A DNA stretch of 64,000 nucleotides. It comes from Pisolithus tinctorius (taxonomy: Eukaryota; Basidiomycota; Agaricomycetes; Boletales; Pisolithaceae). Position 1 is the stretch's first letter; every line of letters starts with the position of its first letter. The stretch lies in assembly GCA_024663395.1 (NCBI GenBank), contig JANFAH010000002.1, positions 3,720,001-3,784,000 of the forward strand. The letters are read 5' to 3'. Below the pieces are notes generated by a model. The model made no database searches. It was not told the DNA's origin and was given only the letters and a program-made list of their open reading frames with translations. A program made the position numbers and the translations under genes. This document shows, one piece after another, positions 48,501 through 60,179 of the stretch.

Positions 48501-49964
48501 GAACCTCTTCCAGAGGGCGCAAGCGACATTGTGTAAAGATACAGCGCGGTGGGGATGTCCTCGTGGATGGCGTTCTAGTGCTGCACGCCCTAGGGCGATA
48601 GTTTCTTCCAAGTCCGCTACTACCCTCTGATTGTCGTATCTATTTAACAGGCAGAGAGCAAGCGAATGGAGTGATGAAAACTGATCAGGATGTCCAGGCG
48701 GGCGGAGTGCCAATGCTGCCCGATGCAGCTCAATCGCCTCGTCCAAGTCATGCGTCACAGCGTATAACCAGAACCTCTTCCAGAACACAAGAGCAACATT
48801 GTGCAGAGATACGGCACGATGAGGATGGCCTAGTGGACGGAGCGCTAGCGCTGCACGTCCGAGCGTGACAGCTTCTTCAAAGTCCGCGGCTCCCCCCTGA
48901 TTGTCGTGTCTATCTAAAAGACAAAGAGCAAGCCAATCGAGCGACGAACACCGCTCAGGATTTCCAGAGGGATGGAGTTCCAATGCCGCCCGGTGCAACT
49001 CAGTCGCCTCGTCCAAATCACGCACCACAGCGTGTAACCGGAACCTCTTCCAAAGGGCACAAGCGACATTGTACAGAGATACGGCGCGGTAAGGATGCCC
49101 TGGTGGACGGAGTTCTAGTGCTGCGCGTCCAAATGTGATAGCTTCTTCCAAGTAAGCAACTACCCCCTGGTTGTCATATCTATTCAGAAGGCAGAGAGCG
49201 AGCGAGTGGAGTGATGAGGACCGATCAGGATGTCCAGAGGGACGGAGTTCCAATGCTGCCCGGTGCAGCTCAGTCGCCTCGTCCAAGTCATGTTTCACAG
49301 TTTGTTTCTGGAACCTCTCCCAGAGGTCACAAGCGAGATGGTAAAGAGGTATGTCACGATCGGGATGGCCTGGTGGACGGGGCTCTAGCGTCGCACGTCC
49401 AAGCGTGATAGCCTCTTCCAAGTCCGCGACTACCCCCTGACTGTGGTATCTATCAGAAAGACATACAGCAAGCAAGTCGAGCAATGAAGACCGGTCAGGA
49501 TGTCCAGAGGGGCGGAGCTCCAAAGTAACACGAAGCAAAGCGATTGCGTTGTCCACGTCATCGACTTTCCCATGTTGCTGGAATATGTCATGGAGGGCCC
49601 TCGCCAAGTTGGTGAGGGCAACATCCTGGCCAATATGCCCAGGATAAACATGTTCCGACACTGCGCGCTTCCGAGAAAGGTCGATGTCCTGGTCAATATG
49701 TCCTGGATGAAAGCATTCCGACACCGCTCTCTTGCGGAAAACGTAGTCTGGTGAATTCATTAAATGCGGATATTCTAGCAGGTTGTGCACAGCGGAAATG
49801 GTTCTGCCTTCAGGCCAGGTTCGGTAATCAGTTACAATACGACAGGAATAACAAAACCGGGCCTTATCCTTGGAAGTGAGCAAGAAACGAAGCAAGTAAT
49901 CTTGAATGTCAGAATGCTGCATAGTTAAATTAGTGAGGGTAATTATACAGCGCAAAAAACTCAC
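45516..49964 (-). pseudogene. TPR-HET protein paralog, broken
   Basis: Paralog of the intact gene at 55325-60055, same strand. The 5' part is open for 784 codons (49964-47610) and encodes the repeat array. Three lesions follow. The frame shifts around 47610-47690. Near 46400 one base is missing relative to the paralog after the WSLYK block. An in-frame TAG at 46122-46124 falls where the paralog has Ser (SQSG-I block). Beyond the stop the paralogous frame resumes and runs to 45516. The HET block remains readable (LSHRWREGEPS, WSDTCCIDK, RGWTLQELLA, RRTTRPEDIAYSLFG). A truncated TPR-only product could still be made. If the lesions are sequencing errors this would be a second intact gene. Confidence 0.8.
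47817..49436 (-). repeat. TPR-like repeat array of the broken paralog (6 units of 270 bp)
   Basis: Six consecutive 90-residue units, each holding two TPR-like helical hairpins, with consensus blocks DLEEAITLGRAALELRPPGH and DLDEAIELHRAALELRPSGH. A partial seventh unit is cut by the frameshift. Units share features not seen in the other paralog, such as RAVSLHNVA and RFRLHAV, so they resemble each other more than they resemble the paralog's units. Confidence 0.9.
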
Positions 49965-50205
49965 AGGTAAAGACAGAGTATGGAGCGGGAGATAAGAACA
50001 AGGCTTGGATTAATCTGCATGGCGTTTAATAGATGTAGCGTGACGACAGACCGATCCGGACTTTACCAATGGGCGCAACAAGTGCAAAAAGACAGAACAG
50101 GAGAGAGAGAATCAAGCTGTATGCTGCTTGAGCAAGTCGTAGAGAATGAAGAACTGAGCAGGAGCTCACCAGTAGCCCAACGGTCGCTGAACGCCTAGTG
50201 TGTGA
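49965..50205 (-). repeat. Duplicated upstream region of the TPR-HET paralogs, copy 1
   Basis: Resembles 60180-60480. Shared blocks include CTCACAGGTAAAGACA, GGACTTTACC, CTGTAT.CTGCTTGAG and GAGCT..TCACCAG. On the minus strand a GTGAGT...ATGCAG segment here looks like an intron at or just before the coding start, so the first residues (MSFLRCIITL...) may be non-coding and the real start internal or upstream. Confidence 0.65.
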
Positions 50206-50589
50206 GCATAGGAGGCTACAGACGCTCGCCCTAGCACGGGAGTGCCTGTACCCTTGATGCCATGTGAACCTGTGTGGCATGCGGCATGAGTTGCCCTCCT
50301 TCCGATTGGTTGGGGAGATGCGACCCTCTACTGTTGATGCTGCCGAAGTAGCAAGGAGGCAGTCTGGTAACCAGAAACGTCTAGCCACCGATCACAGACG
50401 GTCTGGTCACCACACTAGCCAGGAGGATGCGAGTACATTTGCGATCACTGACTGTTGCCACCAACCTAATACATTGATGGTATGACCATGACACGGTACA
50501 GCTTGTCCGTTTGTACTTGCACCCCTGTACTGCTGACATAATCACAGCAATGTGTAGACGGCCAGTCGAGTGTGTACAAAGGGTGTTGA

Positions 50590-52824
50590 GATGATTCCAC
50601 GCTCACCGATCAAGAGATCTCAGTCAAACGGGTCTGTAAAGGATGTCTCGTCAAAGAGCGCATTGGCGACCCTTCGGAGCACCCCCGTCACCCGAGCAAC
50701 AACGCCTATCCTCACCACATCCACCGCGACTGGCTCAAAAGCTACCCCATACGAGACAATGGTCGCCGCTCAACAGACGCATATAAACGAGCTCGTTCAA
50801 AAAACACGTTCCCTCGAAAACGAAATAGAGAAATTCACAGAACAGCTCGAGAGAGCCGCCACTGAATCTGTATCGTTTGCATCGGAACGCGGCACCTGGG
50901 AAGCCGACCGGAAGGCGTGGGCTAGTGAACGTCAGAAGTGGATAGAGGAAAGAAAGGTATGGGCAGAAGGATGTGATACTATGCAAGCTTGCCATCGAAT
51001 TCAACAATATCGCATGGGATGCGCACTCGGCAACGAACGCGTCACTGTGCTCAGAATGCAAGATGACGCGAGGAAAGAGCAGCTGCAGAGATTGCAACGC
51101 GATTACAAGATCACCGTGTTTCAAGCACGCGAAGCTGATCTAGAGGCACGGATCGCCGAGCTAGAGGACTTGCGTGACAGTGCAGAGGCAGCGAGAGTCC
51201 AATGTGAAACCACATCACAAGCGTTGGAAACGAAATGCACGGTCCTCCTCGGCGAAGTAAACGCGAAGACGGCAGAGATACAATCTGCTCAAAAGCAACG
51301 CGAACAAGTAGAGGTGTGTTATACAATTTGCATTGTTATCCCCTGTCGAATGATGATACTTATGCGTCGTCATGATGCCCATAAATTACACCCGAAGGAG
51401 GAACTCCGCGAGTTACGGGAAGCTCTTGCTGATGCTTCCGCTGCCACGACCACATCCTCATCCAAGCTCACTCGAATAACGACACAGCGCGATGCGCTGC
51501 AAGCTCAGGTCACTTCCCTTCAACAATCCCTGGAAGTGGCCCAGGACGAGAGCAACGAGCTTCGTACTCAGCTGGCGAACTGGCAAAGCTTAAAAAAGGG
51601 AAAAGATGCTGAAGTTGATGCGCTGAAACAAAAGAAAATCGAGCTGGAGACTGAGTTAATGGCGGCCAACAAGCGCATCAATGAGACCGGAGTACGCATG
51701 GAGGAATTCCAGGCTATGGACGCTAGGCTGCAGAAGGAGAAAGGAAGAGTCGATAAGCTGAAGGTTGTTCTTGAAGAATGGAAGGTAAATCTTTTACTTC
51801 CATTTCCCCCTGCCCACGATCTCATTTCCACGGTAATGGGGATACTCCCAGACTGAAGCCAACGAACAAACGAACGCTAGGGAGACAGCGGAGACCCAGT
51901 TGGCGACTGCCAACGCTCAAATCAACGCCCTGGAGCTAGAACTTGCCGACATTCGCTCGCAACTTGCTTCTGCCAAATCGCAGGTGTGCCCTCGTTCCTC
52001 CTTCCCGCTGCTCGAATCGTATTTTAAAAATCCAGCGCTATCGCCTATCTCTCAGAACAGAAAGCCATCGCCGTCCGTCCCAGATATCGAGGAGCCAGAC
52101 TCGGATATTGTGGTCACCCGCGAGCGACTCGTTTCCTCGGGAAAACCCAAGTCCAAAAAACCGCCTTCTCTTTCTGTGGCCGAACCATCATCCTCGAAGG
52201 CTGGTGGATCTTCTAAGGCTCGTCCAAAGCCCGGCCGACCAGCTAAACGTCCAAGTCCAATTCCGGATGTTCCAGAGGACATTGAGATTATTGAGATCCA
52301 ATCTCCTTCCCCCGCTCCGGATGCTGCCCCAAAGCCTAGTTCGAAGGCTAAAGGCAAGCAACGGGTAATTGACGTTGATGCCGAAGATGACAGCGACACA
52401 CCAAGGGCAAAACAACCACTGGGGATGCAGAGGAAGGCAACCGACAAATTCACGGGCAAGGGCAAACGTCAGGAAGTGAAGCGTGCACAGGCAAAAGACG
52501 TATTCAACCCGCCGCCAAGTGAACAATCTGACGATGAAGGCTCGAAGCCCAAGTCGACGCGTGGGTCTAAAAAACGCCCTCCGCCAGAGACGGCCTCCGA
52601 GGCAGTATCCAAACCGAAGAAGACCAAACCTAATAAACCACCGCAGCATCACGAAGACACAGAGGATGATGCTGTTCTCGACGATGTAGATCCAGCTCCG
52701 AAAAAGAAGAAGCGAAAGATTAATCTATTCCCTGCTTCTCAGCCGTTGACATTCGACTGGGACTCACTTCCACAGGTAAATACTATTATTTTGTGGTATA
52801 TCCATGCAGATTCAGCTGAACTGA
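50590..52824 (+). CDS. Coiled-coil protein with basic, disordered C-terminal half
   Basis: Starts MIPRSPIKRSQSNGS and, after a Ser/Thr-rich head, forms a long coiled coil (about residues 60-420). Introns at about 51313-51399 and 51785-51855 (ends CTCCCAG) keep the heptads: EEWK joins TEANEQTNARETAE. Another intron (GTGTGC...TCTCAG) joins AKSQ to NRKPSPSVPD. The C-terminal half is Pro/Ser/Lys-rich with an AT-hook-like KPGRPAKRPSP and basic patches PKKKKRKIN, so nuclear localisation is likely. The last exon ends near FPASQPLTFDWDSLPQ. The exact stop is uncertain: a 34-nt GT...AG segment is too short for a usual intron here, and reading through would extend to 53081. Function unknown; chromatin or spindle roles are only guesses. 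It lies between the two TPR-HET paralogs. Confidence 0.75.
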
Positions 52825-55324
52825 GCCAACTAGGGGGAGGGTCTAGGTATCCCCACGCGACTCTCACCTATGAAAGATATGGATGCGGTCCCGAGACGAT
52901 TGGGGAGGATTGGCAGGGGCTGATAATCCACCTAAACTATTTTTCGAGACCAGACAAATACGACTGGGCGCTGCCGAGGACCGGCAATGTTTGTAACGCC
53001 GAATCTGCTTATTTTCTGCAGCTCCAACGGATACCGTCATGCCTAATGTCTGCACTTGTCGCTCATCAGTCAGTGCAGTGAACCAGCACATCGGAAGTTT
53101 CGGGTAATCAAACCTACACTGTTGACCGTTGCTGTTTACGCCAAAGGGTGGCACTACCGAAGAAGACATGTCTCGCAGTCTCTTACCAATCTCAAATATC
53201 TTGTACCCGTATCGTACCGTATACCCATCCGAAGTCAGGAGCCTAGTGATGCCCCCGCCTCCTTCAGAATCAGACCGCTGGAGACATCGATGCATCACGC
53301 CTTCTTACGTAAATTTCGGTTAACGCGTTGGTACTTGGACTAAGACCTACCCGTCCTAAATCGCCGAAGAGAAGCCCCATCACCGACAATACTGACCTCT
53401 CAGTGGCATTGCCGTCTTGATATCATTGCTCATTCTGCACTGAGATATCCTTGCAGCGAGACTCCAACTTTTCGGTATATTGGGAACGAGACACGTAGGT
53501 AAAACAAGTATCGTAACGGACCAGTGCTCGTTAGCCGTCGTAAGCAGTCGACTGTCGCCAAGGCATGAAACTCCATCTCAGCGTGGTATGAATCCGTGAG
53601 CAGAGCGATTAAGATGGCCATGTTTTCCTCTAGACCATTCCTCGATAACCTCCATGCTGCTTGAGCCCAATAACTGGTACGCAGGACACAAGGTGTGTGA
53701 GGTGGTCAGGTAAACGGTTAGAGAAGAAAAATCAGAATTTCACCTTCAGCCTTTAGCTTGAGCGGAGATTGAAACTGGACATAGATCATTGGCCCCGGCT
53801 TTTTTTAATCTGATATGACCTGCTACTACGCGAATTTTTATTGCAACGGACATCACTTGGACACCACAACATCAACTTCATAATAATATGAGCGCATGGT
53901 AAGTATGACACTATGAAATGTGTAGGAAAGCTGATATATTTGTTGGACATCTTAACACGATTGGGGGCGAGAACAATCAGCAAAGGCTAAGCTGAAGCCT
54001 GGTCGTGCGTGGCGTCCACCTATGATACTCATGGATTTTCGTCTGAATTGTGCGATTTGGGTATTCTAAGTTAACGGTAAAATTCAACGTATGCTCATCA
54101 TGGAGCAGTTCCTGCTCAATATATTTAGCGGGAATATATGACGGTGAAGCCGTATGCAGCTGTCTTTTTTTGCCGCACTCACTGGCTTACGACTTACACC
54201 GCAGAACTCCTTCCTGTTAGTTCCATCTGTTGCGCGACCGAGCCGCTCGTATCAGACCTCTATCATCGATCCCTCAGAGACAAGAACAGATAGTCGGGAT
54301 ACCAGCCTGTCTATGAAGCCGGTATCCAGACTAAAGAACACAACGGAGATGCTTGGGATTGACTCCCCCCCTTTTCCTGCGTACTCTGAATATTGAAGCC
54401 CGAAGGTGATTGCGGTCAGCTCACACGAACGTGTAATTGTGACAATTCTACTGCGCAGCGAAACCAGAAGCGTGCATGCACCGAATGGCATATATATCAT
54501 TGTGACGCGATACGCGCGCTCGGGTGCTTGTGCAGTATTAAGACTAATTCTAATCTGTTAGCAGTATCCTTCCTTCCTCGCATAAACACATATTCATATT
54601 CTGACAATACTCAGTTTCCAAAGGTGCGCACTCTTCCATCGATCTTGATTAGAATCTCTAATGTACTACTGCTGACGATGTTTGGAGCCACGTGTGCTGC
54701 CTTCTCGGGAATTATACCTCACAACCCACGCGGTTCTTGACACCTTAAACATCTGCCTTCCAAAACTGTGAAAGGCCCATCACGAAACAGAAGGATCTGT
54801 ACAGGTCTACGCAGGCTCCCCCATTCCATTGATCCGTGGTATCGCATGTTGTATGGTTGTCCAAGTGTTCATATGCAACGAGCCCCGATATTGGCTGTTA
54901 GAAGGGATAGATCGGTACTTCCGTTGCAGAATGGGCGTGAAGCATTCCGTTCTGTTTCGCGCCCGTCTGGTTACACCAAGATTACCGGAATCAAGACCAT
55001 TGTGGATTACGACCAAGTGTCGCTGTGGCATCGCCTTCAGCAGATGGTGATTCGACGAGATGTCACAGTTGCTGCTCTTCTCCCCGAAGGCAAAGTGCGG
55101 AGCGCGAAGAAACGGTGTGGGTGTCAACCTTCAAGTGGTGTTCTGGTACCTTCGCAGTGAGTGGAAAATGTTTGGAGGTTTTCTCCCAATATACTTCCGT
55201 CCGTAAACACACATCGAGGATCCACATGGACTGCATTGTGGGGGAAGTCTGTGTCTTAGTACGAGATGAGTACGGTTTGCATAGCACAAAATACAATCTT
55301 TTCGATATCGTGACGCATGACTAG
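52825..55324. other. No gene recognised
   Basis: About 2.5 kb without a supported gene. A 144-codon minus-strand frame (52864-53298) and a 130-codon plus-strand frame (54768-55160) have no recognisable domain or splice logic. Confidence 0.4.
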
Positions 55325-58300
55325 CTACACTATAGTAAAAGTCCTAACTTTGCTTTGTAAGATACTGGTGCGGCTTATGGGCTGAGCGATGAAGTGAGTG
55401 GACGACGCGATTCGTTTATACTCGTTGTGAGGTAGCTCTACCAACAGAAGAGCGCTAAAGGGCCGCTCCAATGTTAACAGCAGTTGTTGCACAGCGGTGG
55501 GGTCTAACCTGGCCGACGGACCAAGTAGCTTTGAATTCCAAGGGCGAACAAGCTGCAAGACGCCCGGCATCCTTCCCGCATTTTCTAGCTCGTATGACAG
55601 CGTAACCTGGAGCGGTCTCAGGCCGGAGGCCTGAATTTCGTATTCGACGAGCGAACTTGACTTTTTCATTTCAACCACCGTAACACGGTGGGCGAGGCAT
55701 GGCAGTATAAGGCGCCGACTGGAAAATCGGGGGAGGGGTGACTTAGCGAGAGAGCCGTAAAGCTTTCGTAGTGCTCTATTTGACATATCCTCTGCGGGAC
55801 AGATTGTCGACACATGTTCTTCGGCATCGGGCTGGAAGACGGGTAACAACGGCAACGCTTGGTAGGAGGTGATGTCGGCCGGGAAGCAACTGTGAAAACG
55901 TGATGCCTCTCCTACCCAATCCAGAACAGAGATTTCGCCAGACTGCGACATGATTTCTGCTAGAAGACGGCCCAAAGCCACTTCTGCAGATTCGCCGTAC
56001 AGAACGGGTAGGTGGAGATTGAAGATCCCGAAAAGCGAATAGGCGATGTCTTCAGGACGGGTGGTACGCCGTGACGATGCCCACTGCAGTCTCAAGCGTG
56101 CATCATCCATGCCTGGAGAGAAGTCTGTCAAAAACCGGGGTGCTATTCCCGCTGCACTTTCGAGCTCTTTCAGCACGGTGCCATCCATCTTGTGATTCGG
56201 AGAGTCGAGATTCTTGTAGAGCGACCAGTTTTGTGTGTAAAACAGTACGGTGCTCGGAGCAAGCAACTCCTGAAGGGTCCATCCACGCTGGAACCATTTG
56301 CCGCTAACAAACGAATCGTTCTCCGAAACGTCGGCAAGGTACACGACGGTTAGACTGGACTTTCGATACCACGCGAACATCGACCCTATCGCTTCTTGCA
56401 ACTCCACACTGCTCTCTTTGTCTATACAGCACGTATCACTCCAAGCCCACAAATAATCCCGGCTGAACGCGACGAGACAGAAATTTTGAAGCTTTCGAAG
56501 ACCTAGCTCTGATGCCACATCATATATGGGGGAGCTCTCGATGCCGCGCAACGACGGCTCGCCATCACCCCAACAATGAGAAAGGGTAGCAAGCTGAAAG
56601 TATGATGAGATATCGAGATGAATGCGCTCGAGAACGATATCGGGGTCACATGTTATGATGAACGACAGCAGACGATTGTACTGCTCGCTGCTCATAAAGT
56701 GTGACACCTGGGCGTCCCGGTCGCACAAAGTGCCAGTGCGCGTGTATATCAGTCTAGTCGGCGCCGTTTCCAGGATCTCAAATGCGACATTCCGAACGAC
56801 TTGCCGGATGTCAACTTCGTTAACGCAGGGGGAACCAGAAGTGATCACCCCACCGAGCGGACTGATCTTTATCTGCAAGTACGTCGTAAGACTGTCCCTA
56901 GACACGTCATAGCCCGGATCGCCAGGCATTAATAGCGCCGTAGTTTCTTGTTCAAGCTCGATGGCCTTGTCCAAATCAGCCCTTGCAGCACTTTCGCGGA
57001 ACCTATCTACTAGGCATAACGCGAGGTCGTGGAGGGATGATGCACGGGCAGGGAGTGGAGCTGGACGGAGTCGAATTACTTGCTGATGCAGCGCGATGGC
57101 CTCGTTTAAGTCGGCAATCATATGTTGGCTGCGGAACCTTTCCCTAAAGAAATTCGCGAAGATATGCAGATAGTCTACCACTCGCCCGAGGACGGCAAAT
57201 TCATCCAACCGTTCCACCAGAGCCAGAGCTTGAGTTCGTTGATGAACGAGAAGAGTTGTGGGTCTGGTAAGGGAGCGAACGATTTTGAGGCGATTTGGTA
57301 GCCGGAGCTGCAAGACGGAGGTCGCGAGACAAACAGCATCGGCTAAGTCGACCGTTGCAGCCTGTTGCAGGTGAACCGAGTGCCGAAGGCGTAATGAGAG
57401 GCTGTAAAGTGACGAAGTGGGGACAGAGTGATCTGCTGAATGGGCCCTCGCGATGGTTTGACAAAGAGATCGTGCCTCGGCCGAGCTGAGCAATGCAAAA
57501 TGTCTCAGACACCTCGCCCACAGAAGGATAGCAAGATCATATAGATACTTGCGATGGTCGCGATGATCTATTGGATGAAGATCGAGCAACATATGCCTGA
57601 GCATCGTAACCTCTTCAAAGTCAGCAGGCGTCTTCTGCTGGTTAAACCTTTCGGCGAGACAGGCAGCAAGCTCGTTGAGGATCCGAGGCCGATCAGGATG
57701 TCCGGAGGGGCATTGTTCCAATGTTTCACGGGAAAGATGTATTGCCTCCTCTAAATTCTGCATCGCAGCTTGTGCCCGGAACCGCCTCCTGAGGTCAAAA
57801 ACAAGATTGCAGAGAGTTATACCACGATCCGGGTGCCCTGGTGGGCGGAGCTCGAGTGCCGCACGTCCGAGTGTCACAGCTTCTTCCAAGTCGGCACCTA
57901 CTTCCAGATTTTCATACCTATACGAGAGGCAGAGGGCAAGTTCGTGGAGCGATAAAGACCGATCGGAATGTTCGCAGGGACGTAGTTGCAATGCTACGCG
58001 GTACAGCCCAATCGCATCATCCAAATCGTCGATCCTAGCCTGTTCCCAGAACCTCCTATGGAGGTGATAAGCGAGATTGTGGAGAATAACGCCATGGTGC
58101 GGATACCCTTGCGGGGTGAGCTCGAGTGCCGCACGTCCGAATGCGATAGCTTCTTCCAAGTCGGCAGCTACCCCAAGATTGTCATACCTATGCGAGAAAC
58201 AGAGAGCAAGTTCGTAGAGCGATGAAGACCGATGAGGATTTCCGGATGGACATAGCTCCAATGCTGCATGTTGCGGCTCGATTGCCTCCTCTAAATCCTG

Positions 58301-60055
58301 CACCACAGCTTGTGTCTGGAACCTCTTCCGGGGGTAACAGGCGAGATTGTAGAGAATCGCGTCATGGTCCTGATGCCCCAGTGGGGTGAGCTCGAGTGCT
58401 GCACGTCCGAGTGTGATAGCTTCTTCCAAGTCAGGAGCTAACCCCAGATGGTCATGCCTATCTGTGAGACAGGAAGCAACTTCACGGAGTGATGAAGACC
58501 GATGATGTCCAGATGGACATAGCTCCAATACTGCACGGTGCAGTTCGATTGCCTCCTCTAAATCCTGCACCACAGCTTGTTTCTGGAACCTCTTCCGGAG
58601 GTCACAAGCGAGATTGTAGAGAGTCGTGTCACGGCCCTGGTGCCCTGGTGGGCGGAACTCGAGCGCTGCACGTCCGAGTGTGACAGCTTCTTCTAAGTCG
58701 GCACCTACCCCTAGATTGTCATACCTCACTGAGAGACAGAAAGCAAGTTCGTGGAGCGATGAAGACCGACAAGGATGTCCAGATGGACATAGCTCCAATG
58801 CTGCATGGTACAACTCGATTGACTCCTCTAAATCCTGCACCACAGCTTGTTTCTGGAACCTCTTCCGGAGGTCATAAGCGAGATTGTAGAGGGTCGTGTC
58901 ACGGCCCTGGTGCCCTGGAGGGCGGAGCTCGAGTGCTGCACGTCCGAGTGTGACAGCTTCTTCTAAGTCGGCACCTACCCCCAGATTGTCATACCTCACT
59001 GAGAGACAGAAAGCAAGTTCGTGGAGCGATGAAGACCGACGAGGATGTCCAGATGGACATAGCTCCAGTGCTGCATGGTGCAGCTCGATTGCCTCCTCTA
59101 AATCCTGCACCACAGCTTGTTTCTGGAACCTCTTCTGGAGGTCACAAGCGAGATTGTAGAGAGTCGTGTCACGGCCCTGGTGCCCTGGTGGGCGGAGCTC
59201 GAGTGCTGCACGTCCGAGTGTGACAGCTTCTTCTAAGTTGGCACCTACCCCCAGATTGTCATACCTCACTGAGAGACAGAAAGCAAGTTCGTGGAGCGAT
59301 GAAGATCGACGAGGATGTCCAGATGGACATAGCTCCAATGCTGCATGGTACAACTCGATCGCCTCCTCTAAATCCTGCACCACAGCTTGTTTCCGGAACC
59401 TCCTCTGGAGGCCACAGGCGAGATTGTAGAGAGTTACGTCACGGCCCTGATGCCCCAGTGGGGTGAGCTCGAGTGCCGCACGCCCGAGTGGGACAGCTTC
59501 TTCCAAGTCGGCATCTACCCCCAGGTTGTCATACCTACTCGAGAGACAGAGAGCAAGATGGTGGAACGACGAAAGCCGATCAGGGTGTCCAGATGGACGT
59601 AGTTGCAATGCCGCACGGTGCAGCTCGATTGCCTCCTCTAAATCCTGCAGCACAGCTTGTTCCTGGAACCCCCTCCAGAGGTAATAGGCGAGATAGTGGA
59701 GAGTTATGTCACGGTCCTGATGCCCCAGTGGGGTAAGCTCGAGTGCCGCACGTCCGAGTGTGACAGCTTCTTCCAAATCGGAACCTACCCCCAGACTGTC
59801 ATACCTCGCTGAGAGACAGGAAGCAAGTTCGTGGAGTGAGTAGCACCGGTGGCAATCACTCGCGGATGGTTGGAGTTCTAAAATGGCGCGTCGCAGGGCG
59901 ATCACCTCATCTAGGTCGTTAATGTTCCCCTCGTCTAAGAACCTGTCACGCAGGGCTCTCGCCAGGTCGTCAACGGCGATGACCCACTCGTCATGTCCAG
60001 GAAGACAGCGTTCTAACCCTGCTCGCGCGCGAGAAACGTCGTTGGTCGAATCCAT
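55325..60055 (-). CDS. TPR-repeat protein with C-terminal HET domain (intact)
   Basis: A single open frame of 1576 codons. Residues 1-88 include a divergent TPR unit, and residues 89-807 are eight 90-residue double-TPR units of very high mutual similarity. More degenerate TPR-like helices continue to about 1050 (IADLNEAIALHQQVIRLRP). A HET domain spans about 1150-1340: LATLSHCWGDGEPS, YLWAWSDTCCIDKES, SMFAWYRKSSLTVVYLADV, RGWTLQELLAP and RRTTRPEDIAYSLFGIFNL. HET domains trigger cell death in heterokaryon incompatibility of filamentous fungi; here the TPR array would be the sensing or scaffold part. There is no NACHT or NB-ARC module, so this is not a classical NLR. A C-terminal beta-rich region of about 230 residues follows, ending ...ILQSKVRTFTIV, shared with the broken paralog. 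No signal peptide. Confidence 0.9.
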   Translation of the reverse strand: MDSTNDVSRARAGLERCLPGHDEWVIAVDDLARALRDRFLDEGNINDLDEVIALRRAILELQPSASDCHRCYSLHELASCLSARYDSLGVGSDLEEAVTLGRAALELTPLGHQDRDITLHYLAYYLWRGFQEQAVLQDLEEAIELHRAALQLRPSGHPDRLSSFHHLALCLSSRYDNLGVDADLEEAVPLGRAALELTPLGHQGRDVTLYNLACGLQRRFRKQAVVQDLEEAIELYHAALELCPSGHPRRSSSLHELAFCLSVRYDNLGVGANLEEAVTLGRAALELRPPGHQGRDTTLYNLACDLQKRFQKQAVVQDLEEAIELHHAALELCPSGHPRRSSSLHELAFCLSVRYDNLGVGADLEEAVTLGRAALELRPPGHQGRDTTLYNLAYDLRKRFQKQAVVQDLEESIELYHAALELCPSGHPCRSSSLHELAFCLSVRYDNLGVGADLEEAVTLGRAALEFRPPGHQGRDTTLYNLACDLRKRFQKQAVVQDLEEAIELHRAVLELCPSGHHRSSSLREVASCLTDRHDHLGLAPDLEEAITLGRAALELTPLGHQDHDAILYNLACYPRKRFQTQAVVQDLEEAIEPQHAALELCPSGNPHRSSSLYELALCFSHRYDNLGVAADLEEAIAFGRAALELTPQGYPHHGVILHNLAYHLHRRFWEQARIDDLDDAIGLYRVALQLRPCEHSDRSLSLHELALCLSYRYENLEVGADLEEAVTLGRAALELRPPGHPDRGITLCNLVFDLRRRFRAQAAMQNLEEAIHLSRETLEQCPSGHPDRPRILNELAACLAERFNQQKTPADFEEVTMLRHMLLDLHPIDHRDHRKYLYDLAILLWARCLRHFALLSSAEARSLCQTIARAHSADHSVPTSSLYSLSLRLRHSVHLQQAATVDLADAVCLATSVLQLRLPNRLKIVRSLTRPTTLLVHQRTQALALVERLDEFAVLGRVVDYLHIFANFFRERFRSQHMIADLNEAIALHQQVIRLRPAPLPARASSLHDLALCLVDRFRESAARADLDKAIELEQETTALLMPGDPGYDVSRDSLTTYLQIKISPLGGVITSGSPCVNEVDIRQVVRNVAFEILETAPTRLIYTRTGTLCDRDAQVSHFMSSEQYNRLLSFIITCDPDIVLERIHLDISSYFQLATLSHCWGDGEPSLRGIESSPIYDVASELGLRKLQNFCLVAFSRDYLWAWSDTCCIDKESSVELQEAIGSMFAWYRKSSLTVVYLADVSENDSFVSGKWFQRGWTLQELLAPSTVLFYTQNWSLYKNLDSPNHKMDGTVLKELESAAGIAPRFLTDFSPGMDDARLRLQWASSRRTTRPEDIAYSLFGIFNLHLPVLYGESAEVALGRLLAEIMSQSGEISVLDWVGEASRFHSCFPADITSYQALPLLPVFQPDAEEHVSTICPAEDMSNRALRKLYGSLAKSPLPRFSSRRLILPCLAHRVTVVEMKKSSSLVEYEIQASGLRPLQVTLSYELENAGRMPGVLQLVRPWNSKLLGPSARLDPTAVQQLLLTLERPFSALLLVELPHNEYKRIASSTHFIAQPISRTSILQSKVRTFTIV
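57635..59791 (-). repeat. High-identity TPR-like repeat array (8 units of 270 bp)
   Basis: Eight units; the fifth is one codon shorter (267 bp). Units 2 to 5 are nearly identical at protein level (RDTTLYNLACDL, RFQKQAVVQDLEEAIEL, CPSGHPRRSSSLHELAFCLS) and at DNA level. Units 1 and 6 to 8 are progressively more diverged. This centre-homogenised, edge-diverged pattern indicates recent unequal exchange or conversion. Confidence 0.92.
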
Positions 60056-60179
60056 CGAACGCTACTATGGTGGGAAGATAAACACAGTGGAAGTGGTGCG
60101 GCTGGCAGAGCGAATTAAACAATCAGCTACGATATACAATAGGAGCAGTAAAACCATACACTATCTTTGAACTCGAGAA

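Noticed and set aside
52864..53298. 144-codon minus-strand open frame after the coiled-coil gene
   Set aside because: No domain, no start context or introns supporting it, and it overlaps possible 3' sequence of the plus-strand gene.
57675..59736. Array of plus-strand frames of 64-87 codons every 270 bp
   Set aside because: They are antisense shadows of the TPR repeat units, as are similar frames at 47864-49408.
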